From Pseudomonadota bacterium (GTDB lineage Bacteria > Pseudomonadota > Gammaproteobacteria > Burkholderiales > Burkholderiaceae_C): DNA of 9,178 bases. The stretch is taken from NCBI GenBank assembly GCA_023460715.1, contig JAEWPH010000105.1, positions 1 to 9,178 of the forward strand, written 5' to 3'. Made by a program: the position numbers and the translations under genes. Shown here piece by piece: positions 1-6,730 of the stretch (its first letter is position 1; the number at the start of each line of letters is the position of its first letter). Below the pieces are notes generated by a model. That model did no database searches. It was not told the DNA's origin and was given only the letters and a program-made list of their open reading frames with translations.

Positions 1-373
1 GTGCGGCGGCGTCCGGGGCGCCGGGGGCGGCTGCCGTGGCGGGCGCCGGGCCTGCCACCGGCGCGAGCGCGGTGTCGCATTGGGTGGCCGTGAGCCGGCG
101 AAAGACCAGCAGGTCGTACTGCGAGGTGTAGTCGTAGTGCGAGGGCAGCTGCGCGTTGAGCAGGTCGGAGATGTGCAGGTCCACCAGCTGCAGGCCGGCC
201 GTGGCCTGCAGCGCGGCCTGCAGCCGCGGCAGTTCGGCGCTGAAGGCCGGGCGGGTGCAGGAGATCCACAGAAAGCCCTGCGGGGGCAGGGCGGTGGGCA
301 GCTGCGTCAGCTCGCGTGCGGCCCCGGGCTGGATGTGGAAGACGCGGATCGCACCGGAGTGTTCTTCAGTCAA
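1..373 (-). CDS. Probable CorA-family divalent cation (Mg/Co) transporter, N-terminal part; runs off the left edge
   Basis: The minus strand reads open from a TTG codon at 373 to the window edge, giving about 124 residues of a soluble N-terminal domain. Recognisable stretches are FHIQPG near residue 12, then LVDLHISDLLNAQLPSHYDY and TSQYDLLVFRRL, which I associate with the cytoplasmic domain of proteobacterial CorA-type transporters. The membrane helices and GMN motif that would prove the family lie outside the window. The tail seen here becomes Ala/Pro-rich (APVAGPAPATAAAPGAP), probably a linker. No in-frame ATG or GTG lies near the expected start; TTG 373 is chosen because GGAG ends 6 bases upstream, and the frame is closed by TAG at 413-415. 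The gene follows hemB on the same strand after 53 bases, so co-transcription is possible. The family call is from remembered motifs; the reading frame itself is solid. Confidence 0.6.
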   Translation of the reverse strand, partial: MTEEHSGAIRVFHIQPGAARELTQLPTALPPQGFLWISCTRPAFSAELPRLQAALQATAGLQLVDLHISDLLNAQLPSHYDYTSQYDLLVFRRLTATQCDTALAPVAGPAPATAAAPGAPDAAA

Positions 374-426
374 ATCGGGCTCCAGCGCCCTGTGGATAAG
401 CGCCAATAGCTGCTATTTTAATAGCA
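368..426 (+). repeat. Dispersed intergenic repeat, copy 1
   Basis: The copy contains GGGCTCCAGCGC, then GTGGATAAGCGC, then TGCTATTTTAATAGCA, the last a perfect 7-bp stem (TGCTATT/AATAGCA) with a two-base loop. Copies 2 and 3 share the same order of parts: a GGCTnnnGCGC block, a GCGC-bounded stem, then a GCTAT...TAGCA stem. It fills the 53 bases between hemB and the CorA-like gene and ends exactly one base before the hemB stop codon. Confidence 0.75.
380..384 (-). promoter_or_regulatory. Shine-Dalgarno TGGAG for the CorA-like gene, lying inside repeat copy 1
   Basis: On the minus strand TGGAG sits 6 bases before the TTG at 373 and decides that start. The bases are the complement of the CTCCA in the GGCTCCAGCGC part of the intergenic repeat, so the repeat appears to supply the ribosome binding site. 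Confidence 0.5.
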
Positions 427-2068
<1,642 letters not shown>

Positions 2069-2088
2069 GAGGCTGGACAGGCGCTCCG

Positions 2089-3186
2089 ATGCACAAGACG
2101 TCGGCTTGGCCCCTGGGGCTGACCTATGCGGCTCTGATCGTCTTCGCCAGCCTGTTCCCTTTCGACGGCTGGCGCGAACAGGGCATTTCGCCCTGGGTGT
2201 TCTTCTCCGCCCCGATCCCGCCGCCCTACTGGACCTGGTTCGACGTCAACATCAACGTCGGCGGATACGCCCCGCTGGGCTTTCTGCTGGGCCTGGCCCT
2301 GCTGCGCACCGGCTGGCCGCGGGCGGCGGTGCCGGTGGCTGCGCTGGCCGGCGCCCTGCTGTCGCTGGCGATGGAGTTCCTGCAGATCTACCTGCCGCGC
2401 CGCGTGCCGTCCAACATGGACTTGGCGCTGAATGCGTGCGGCGCGCTGCTCGGCGCCATGGTGGCGGCGCTGCTGGAGCGGTTGGGCGCCATCGACCGCT
2501 GGAGCCGCTTCCGCGCGCGCTGGTTCGTGCCCGAGGCGCGCGGTGCGCTGGTGCTGCTGGCCCTGTGGCCGCTGGCGCTGCTGTTCCCTGCCGCCGTGCC
2601 CTTCGGCCTGGGGCAGATGTGGGAGCGGCTGGAGCAGGCGCTGGTCGATCTGCTCGAGGACACGCCCTTCCTGGAGTGGCTGCCGGTGCGCGACACCCCG
2701 CTGGAGGCGCTGTCCGCCAGCGGCGAACTGGTGGCCGTGCTGCTGGGGCTGCTGGTGCCTTGCCTGCTGGGCTATTGCGTGGTGCGCAGCGTGGGCCGTC
2801 GCGCGGCATTCGCCGTGGCCACGGTGCTGATCGGCGTGGCGGTGACGGCGCTGTCGTCCGCCCTGAGCTACGGACCCTCTCACGCCTGGGAATGGCTGAA
2901 CCTGCCTACCCGCATCGGCATCTGGGCCGCACTGGCGGCCACGCTGGCGCTGGTGGCCCTGCCGCGCAGGGCCTGCGCCGCCCTGTTGCTGCTGGCGCTG
3001 GCGCTGCACCTGAACCTGCTGAACCAGGCGCCCACCAGCGCCTACTTCGCGCAGACGTTGCAGGCCTGGGAGCAGGGCCGCTTCATCCGCTTCTACGGAC
3101 TGGGGCAGTGGCTGGGCTGGCTCTGGCCCTACGCGGCGCTCGTCTACGTGGTGCTGCGCGTCTCCCGGCGCGACCGGGACGCCTGA
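2089..3186 (+). CDS. VanZ-family polytopic membrane protein
   Basis: A 365-residue protein with about ten hydrophobic segments. The VanZ-like core is the first half: a first helix at about 9-23, the loop DVNINVGGYAPLGFLLGL (52-69), a helix with AMEFLQIYLPRRVPSNMDLA (94-113; E96, Q99 and D111 are the conserved polar positions) and NACGALLGAM (115-124). The second half (about 150-357) adds further helices and loops without a motif I recognise. VanZ-like proteins are linked to teicoplanin resistance in enterococci, but the role of proteobacterial members is unknown. ATG 2089 is chosen because the product starts just before the first helix and an AGG lies 7 bases upstream. It sits 20 bases after the hemJ-like gene, suggesting translation from one mRNA; nothing else connects its function to haem. 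Confidence 0.85.
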   Translation: MHKTSAWPLGLTYAALIVFASLFPFDGWREQGISPWVFFSAPIPPPYWTWFDVNINVGGYAPLGFLLGLALLRTGWPRAAVPVAALAGALLSLAMEFLQIYLPRRVPSNMDLALNACGALLGAMVAALLERLGAIDRWSRFRARWFVPEARGALVLLALWPLALLFPAAVPFGLGQMWERLEQALVDLLEDTPFLEWLPVRDTPLEALSASGELVAVLLGLLVPCLLGYCVVRSVGRRAAFAVATVLIGVAVTALSSALSYGPSHAWEWLNLPTRIGIWAALAATLALVALPRRACAALLLLALALHLNLLNQAPTSAYFAQTLQAWEQGRFIRFYGLGQWLGWLWPYAALVYVVLRVSRRDRDA

Positions 3187-3232
3187 GGCCCGTTCAAGGT
3201 CTTTGGGGTGAGGCCTTGGCGAGGGCGCGCCT

Positions 3233-3238
3233 TAGAAT
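3233..3238 (+). promoter_or_regulatory. Candidate -10 box TAGAAT ahead of the hydrolase gene
   Basis: TAGAAT is a 5-of-6 match to the sigma-70 -10 consensus, in a gap otherwise extremely GC-rich. No good -35 lies 16-18 bases upstream, so an activator would be needed if it is used. Transcription would start near 3245, at the foot of the hairpin listed next. Confidence 0.35.
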
Positions 3239-3244
3239 CTGCCG

Positions 3245-3284
3245 CGCTGCGGCCTGGCCCTTCCCGGACGGCCGGCCCGCAGCG
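3245..3284 (+). other. Strong imperfect hairpin in the VanZ-hydrolase gap
   Basis: CGCTGCG (3245-3251) pairs with CGCAGCG (3278-3284). The stem continues GCC/GGC and GGCC/GGCC with one bulged base on each side, about 14 pairs around a 10-base loop. There is no T-run after it, so a classical terminator for the VanZ-like gene is unlikely. It may be the 5' end of the hydrolase mRNA. The pairing is direct from the sequence; the role is unknown. Confidence 0.45.
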
Positions 3285-3346
3285 GAGACCGGAGCGCAAT
3301 GCTTCATCTCGATGGAACTCGCGCGCCGATTTCCACTCAGCCACGG

Positions 3347-3411
3347 ACTTCAAGTGTTTTAAGGCTCCAGCGCTTGACCAACGAGCGCTGCAAGCTATTG
3401 AATTGGTAGCA
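3347..3411 (+). repeat. Dispersed intergenic repeat, copy 2
   Basis: This copy reads TTCAAGTGTTTTAAGGCTCC, then AGCGCTTGACCAACGAGCGCT (6-bp AGCGCT/AGCGCT stem), then GCTATTGAATTGGTAGCA (GCTA/TAGC stem with G-T pairs). It shares GGCTCCAGCGC exactly with copy 1. It ends 4 bases before the GTG start of the hydrolase gene. Confidence 0.75.
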
Positions 3412-3415
3412 CAAT

Positions 3416-4066
3416 GTGAACGCCCAGACTGAACGCCTCACCCTGACCGGCCCTGCCGGTGCCATCGAAGCCGCCCGCGATGCGGCAGCCGCCGAGGGCG
3501 GCGGCGCGCCGCGCGGCGTGGCCATCATCGCCCACCCGCATCCGCTGTTCAGCGGCACCATGGACAACAAGGTCGTGCAGACCCTGGCCCGCGCCTTCGT
3601 GGCCAGCGGCTGGACGGCTGTGCGCTTCAACTTCCGCGGCGTGGGGGCCACGGCCGGCACGTACGACGAAGGCCGCGGTGAGCTGGACGACCTGCTGGCC
3701 GTGGTGCAGCAGGTGGCGCCGGAGGGACCGATCGCCCTGGCCGGCTTCTCGTTCGGCGCCTTCGTCACCAGCCACGCGCTGGCCCGGCTGTGGAATGAAC
3801 GCACCGTCGAGCGGGCCGTGCTCGTGGGTACCGCCGCCAGCCGCTTCACCGCCGCGCCGGTGCCGCCCGAGGCGCACCTGCGCACCCTGGTCGTGCACGG
3901 CGAGTCCGACGACACCGTGCCGCTGGCCGCGGTCATGGACTGGGCGCGGCCGCAGATACTGCCGGTTACCGTCGTGCCCGGGGGCGGCCACTTCTTTCAC
4001 GGACAATTGCCGCTGCTCAAGAACCTGGTCATGCGCCACGTCGTGGCCGACCTGCCGGCGGCCTGA
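3416..4066 (+). CDS. Alpha/beta hydrolase, COG2945-like
   Basis: A compact 216-residue hydrolase without cap domain or signal peptide, so probably cytoplasmic. Family features in order: AIIAHPHPLFSGTMDNKVV (37-54), an oxyanion-region stretch RFNFRGVGATAGTYD (70-84), the nucleophile elbow GFSFGAF (Ser112), the acid in VHGESDDTVP (Asp165 or Asp166) and the catalytic His in PGGGHFFHG (His192). The triad is therefore complete. The natural substrate is unknown for this family. The start must be GTG 3416: an in-frame TAG at 3407-3409, inside repeat copy 2, closes the frame, and the overlapping ATG at 3414 is followed directly by TGA. No good Shine-Dalgarno is visible. The carboxypeptidase gene follows after 127 bases on the same strand. 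Confidence 0.88.
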   Translation: MNAQTERLTLTGPAGAIEAARDAAAAEGGGAPRGVAIIAHPHPLFSGTMDNKVVQTLARAFVASGWTAVRFNFRGVGATAGTYDEGRGELDDLLAVVQQVAPEGPIALAGFSFGAFVTSHALARLWNERTVERAVLVGTAASRFTAAPVPPEAHLRTLVVHGESDDTVPLAAVMDWARPQILPVTVVPGGGHFFHGQLPLLKNLVMRHVVADLPAA

Positions 4067-4153
4067 CGCGCGGGTCGCCGCCGTCGGTCGGCCCGCTGCC
4101 GGGGCGCACGTGGATCGGTTTTGCCGCATCGCACACATCGCCCTCCGACGCTG

Positions 4154-4175
4154 TTCTCTCTCTTTCCTCTTCCCT
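4154..4175 (+). other. Polypyrimidine tract just upstream of the carboxypeptidase start
   Basis: Twenty-two consecutive pyrimidines, within a 40-base stretch (4151-4190) holding only four purines, lie where the 5' leader and ribosome binding site should be. The rest of the 127-base gap (4067-4193) shows no promoter or terminator I can defend. Confidence 0.6.
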
Positions 4176-4193
4176 GTTCAGTCTCCCTTTCGA

Positions 4194-5375
4194 ATGCCTG
4201 TGTCCATGACCTCCTTCCTGTCCCCGTTGCGAACCCTCGTCTGCGCCGCCCTGCTGGCGCCTGCCGCCCTCTGGGCCCAGGCGCAGGCGCCCCAGCCGCC
4301 CGAGATCGCAGCCCGCAACTACCTGTTGGTGGACGTGACGGCCGGCCAGGTGCTGGCGGCCAAGGACATCGATGCGCCGGTCGAGCAGGCCTCGCTCACC
4401 AAGCTCATGACCGGCTATCTCGTCTTCGATGCGCTGCGTGCCAAGAAGATCACGCTGGAGCAGCGGCTGCCGGTGAGCGAACGCGCCTGGAAGATGCCAG
4501 GCTCGCGCATGTTCATCGACCCCAAGATGCAGGTGCCGGTCGAGGACCTCATCAAGGGCATGATCGTGCAGTCCGGCAACGACGCCACCATGGCCCTGGC
4601 CGAAGGCGTGGGCGGCACGGCCGAGAATTTCGTCAAGCTGATGAACGACCAGGCCAAGGCCCTGGGCATGAAGGGCACGGCTTACAAGAACCCCGAAGGC
4701 CTCACCGAGCCCGGCCACACGACCACGGCCCGCGACCTGAGCATCCTCGCCACGCGGCTGATGAAGGATTTCCCGGAGTACATGCACTACTACTCCACCA
4801 AGCACTACGCCTACCCCGGCACGCCGCCGTCCAACGGCTCCAACCGCAACAGCCTGCTGTTCCGCGACCCGACGGTGGATGGCCTCAAGACCGGCCACAC
4901 GGCAGCGGCGGGCTATTGCCTGGTCGCCACGTCCAAGCGTGACTTCCCGAACGTGGGCCAGCGCCGCCTGCTGTCCATCGTTCTGGGTACGGCCAGCGAA
5001 ACCGCCCGCGCCAACGAAAGCCAGAAGCTGCTGAACTGGGGCTACACGGCCTTCGACGCCGTCAAGCTGTTCGACGCCGGCCAGCCCGCCGCCACCCCGG
5101 TCGTGTGGAAGGGCACGCAGAAGACGCTGAAGATCGGCCGTCCGGAAGCCATCGTCGTCACGGTGCCCTCGGGCAGCGCCGGCAAGGTGACCACCCAGGT
5201 CGTGCGCCAGGATCCGCTGGTGGCTCCGTTCACCCAGGGCCAGTCCATCGGCACGCTCAAGGTGATGCTGGGCGAGCAGCAACTCGCCGAAGTGCCCCTG
5301 GTGGCGCTGGAAGGTGTGGAGCAGGCCGGCATCTTCGGCCGCGCCTGGGACGCCATCCGCCTGTGGATCAAGTGA
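4194..5375 (+). CDS. dacA: D-alanyl-D-alanine carboxypeptidase, PBP5/6 type (peptidase S11)
   Basis: A 393-residue penicillin-binding protein that removes the terminal D-Ala from peptidoglycan pentapeptides in the periplasm. It has a signal peptide (about 1-30, hydrophobic TLVCAALLAPAALWA, cleavage near AQA). The three active-site motifs are intact: SLTK with nucleophile Ser67 and Lys70, SGN at 127-129, and KTG at 232-234. A PBP5 C-terminal domain follows (about 288-375). The last residues, AGIFGRAWDAIRLWIK, look like the amphipathic helix that anchors these enzymes to the outer face of the inner membrane. ATG 4194 and ATG 4206 are both possible starts, and neither has a Shine-Dalgarno; the signal peptide fits either. 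The choice between symbols dacA and dacC cannot be made from sequence alone. Family call is very secure. Confidence 0.93.
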   Translation: MPVSMTSFLSPLRTLVCAALLAPAALWAQAQAPQPPEIAARNYLLVDVTAGQVLAAKDIDAPVEQASLTKLMTGYLVFDALRAKKITLEQRLPVSERAWKMPGSRMFIDPKMQVPVEDLIKGMIVQSGNDATMALAEGVGGTAENFVKLMNDQAKALGMKGTAYKNPEGLTEPGHTTTARDLSILATRLMKDFPEYMHYYSTKHYAYPGTPPSNGSNRNSLLFRDPTVDGLKTGHTAAAGYCLVATSKRDFPNVGQRRLLSIVLGTASETARANESQKLLNWGYTAFDAVKLFDAGQPAATPVVWKGTQKTLKIGRPEAIVVTVPSGSAGKVTTQVVRQDPLVAPFTQGQSIGTLKVMLGEQQLAEVPLVALEGVEQAGIFGRAWDAIRLWIK

Positions 5376-5422
5376 CCGGCAGACGCCGAGCGGCGCGCGC
5401 CTGCCGGGCCGCCGCTCTCGGC
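5376..5422 (+). terminator. Possible terminator: two overlapping GC hairpins directly after the carboxypeptidase stop
   Basis: CCGGCAG (5376-5382) pairs perfectly with CTGCCGG (5401-5407), starting on the first base after the stop codon. An alternative stem, GCCGAG+CGGCG (5385-5395) with CGCCG+CTCGGC (5410-5422, two-base bulge), overlaps and excludes it. No T-run follows, so intrinsic termination is uncertain. Confidence 0.35.
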
Positions 5423-5505
5423 CTGCAAAAGTTGTGGCCGGGGTGCCGCAGCTGTGGGATGGTGGTCAGGGCAGGGGCTGGCACTACGGCTCCAAGCCCT
5501 GGCGA

Positions 5506-5534
5506 TTGCTCCTGTAGAGGCAACCTGCTACATT
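5506..5534 (+). promoter_or_regulatory. Sigma-70 promoter of the str operon
   Basis: TTGCTC (-35, 5506-5511) is followed by a 17-base spacer and TACATT (-10, 5529-5534). Transcription would begin near 5541, giving an rpsL leader of about 70 bases. The position upstream of rpsL and the ideal spacing make this the best promoter in the window. Confidence 0.75.
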
Positions 5535-5543
5535 AGAAGGCTT

Positions 5544-5596
5544 TTCGGAATTTCCGAAGGGATTCACGTTTTCGTTTTGACGAAAAATTCACGTTT
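5544..5596 (+). promoter_or_regulatory. rpsL leader with two hairpins and a 10-base direct repeat
   Basis: TTCGGA/TCCGAA (5544-5549 and 5553-5558, loop ATT) is followed by TTTTCG/CGAAAA (5569-5574 and 5581-5586, loop TTTTGA). ATTCACGTTT occurs twice, at 5562-5571 and 5587-5596, flanking and partly overlapping the second hairpin. AGGG just after the second repeat serves as the rpsL Shine-Dalgarno, 10 bases before the ATG. The region is AT-rich compared with its surroundings. Confidence 0.5.
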
Positions 5597-5610
5597 AGGG
5601 ACGTATTTCA

Positions 5611-5988
5611 ATGCCAACCATCAATCAACTGGTCCGTCAGGGGCGCGAGGTCGAAAAGATCAAGTCCAAGAGCCCTGCGATGGAAAACTCTCCCCAGCGC
5701 CGCGGCGTGTGCACCCGTGTGTACACCACGACGCCTAAGAAGCCTAACTCGGCTCTGCGTAAGGTCGCCAAGGTGCGCCTGACCAACGGGTTCGAAGTCA
5801 TCTCCTACATCGGCGGTGAAGGCCACAACCTGCAGGAACACAGCGTGGTGCTGGTCCGCGGCGGCCGTGTGAAGGACTTGCCCGGTGTGCGTTACCACAT
5901 CGTGCGCGGTTCGCTTGACCTGCAAGGCGTCAAGGACCGTAAGCAAGCGCGCTCCAAGTACGGCGCGAAGAAGCCCAAGGCCAAGTAA
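5611..5988 (+). CDS. rpsL: 30S ribosomal protein S12
   Basis: A full-length 125-residue S12, a decoding-centre protein of the small ribosomal subunit. It starts [20 protein letters not shown], the Burkholderiales form, and contains the invariant [20 protein letters not shown] and [17 protein letters not shown] blocks. Counting the initiator Met, K43 and K88 (the positions changed in streptomycin-resistant mutants) are wild type, and D89, the usual methylthiolation site, is present. It is the first gene of the str operon, downstream of its own promoter. A Shine-Dalgarno (TAGGGA) lies 9 bases before the ATG. The gene that normally precedes it in many proteobacteria, rpoC, is replaced here by the carboxypeptidase gene. 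Confidence 0.99.
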   Translation: MPTINQLVRQGREVEKIKSKSPAMENSPQRRGVCTRVYTTTPKKPNSALRKVAKVRLTNGFEVISYIGGEGHNLQEHSVVLVRGGRVKDLPGVRYHIVRGSLDLQGVKDRKQARSKYGAKKPKAK

Positions 5989-6104
5989 GAGTAAGCCCTG
6001 CGCTTTTTGCAAAGAATTTTCGGTGCTGTCTCCCGCGTGGCGCGGTGAAGCAGCGTAGTGGCCCCAAACGCAGGCGTTCTGCGCGGGTCGAGTAAGTGGG
6101 AGTC

Positions 6105-6146
6105 CTTCATTGGCTCTCGCGGTGTCTGAAAAGACGCCAACTGAAG
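6105..6146 (+). promoter_or_regulatory. rpsL-rpsG intercistronic stem-loop, candidate S7 autoregulatory site
   Basis: GGTGTCT (6121-6127) pairs with AGACGCC (6132-6138) across a GAAA tetraloop, with one G-T pair. An outer helix CTTCA (6105-6109) with TGAAG (6142-6146), plus TT/AA and one bulged C, encloses it, leaving a 9-base one-sided bulge. It ends 8 bases before the rpsG Shine-Dalgarno (AGAGGTG, 6154-6160). In E. coli, S7 binds the mRNA between these same two genes to repress translation; equivalence here is inferred from position and shape. Confidence 0.5.
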
Positions 6147-6164
6147 CAAAGATAGAGGTGAAAA

Positions 6165-6638
6165 ATGCCACGTCGTCGCGAAGTCCCCAAACGTGAAATC
6201 CTGCCGGATCCCAAGTTCGGCAATGTCGAGCTGTCCAAATTCATGAACGTGATCATGGAAGGCGGCAAGAAGGCAGTGGCAGAGCGCATCATTTACGGCG
6301 CTCTGGAACTGATCGAGAAGAAGCACCCTGACAAGGACCCCCTGGAAGCCTTCACCGTTGCCATCAACAACGTGAAGCCCATGGTCGAAGTGAAGTCCCG
6401 CCGCGTGGGCGGTGCCAACTACCAAGTGCCCGTGGAAGTGCGTCCCGTGCGTCGCCTGGCCCTGTCGATGCGCTGGATCAAGGAAGCCGCCCGCAAGCGT
6501 GGCGAGAAGTCCATGGCCCAACGTCTGGCCAACGAACTGCTGGAAGCCACGGAAGGCCGTGGCGGTGCGATGAAGCGCCGTGACGAAGTGCACCGCATGG
6601 CCGAAGCCAACAAGGCTTTCAGCCACTTCCGCTTCTAA
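6165..6638 (+). CDS. rpsG: 30S ribosomal protein S7
   Basis: A full-length 157-residue S7, the primary binding protein that organises the 3' major domain (head) of 16S rRNA. The start [20 protein letters not shown], the central [17 protein letters not shown] segment and the helical [22 protein letters not shown] segment are all typical. It ends FSHFRF, the 156-157-residue length usual for beta- and some gammaproteobacteria. ATG 6165 follows a near-perfect Shine-Dalgarno (AGAGGTG) with a 4-base spacer. The 176-base gap after rpsL is long for this operon and carries a hairpin that may let S7 repress its own cistron. fusA follows after 92 bases. Confidence 0.99.
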   Translation: MPRRREVPKREILPDPKFGNVELSKFMNVIMEGGKKAVAERIIYGALELIEKKHPDKDPLEAFTVAINNVKPMVEVKSRRVGGANYQVPVEVRPVRRLALSMRWIKEAARKRGEKSMAQRLANELLEATEGRGGAMKRRDEVHRMAEANKAFSHFRF

Positions 6639-6671
6639 GTCCGAGTTTCGTCCTCATATCTCGAAGGCTGG

Positions 6672-6705
6672 GAGCCCGATCCGCCAGTTTTTGGCGGGCG
6701 GGCTC
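6672..6705 (+). promoter_or_regulatory. Stem-loop between rpsG and fusA
   Basis: GAGCCCG (6672-6678) pairs with CGGGCTC (6699-6705), and CCGCCA (6681-6686) with TGGCGG (6692-6697) around a GTTTT loop; a small internal loop (AT against G) separates the two parts. That is 13 GC-rich pairs. It is not followed by a T-run, so it more likely tunes mRNA processing or fusA expression than ends transcription. Confidence 0.45.
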
Positions 6706-6730
6706 TTGGCCGTTAAACGAAAGAAACATC

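Noticed and set aside
2106..3362. 418-codon plus-strand frame overlapping the VanZ-like gene
   Set aside because: It is a +1-frame shadow with Arg/Ala/Gly-rich sequence; the VanZ frame has clear membrane helices and family motifs.
3144..3432. Small ORFs on either strand in the VanZ-hydrolase gap
   Set aside because: They overlap flanking genes or the repeat, have no Shine-Dalgarno and give Arg/Ala-rich products typical of random GC-rich frames.
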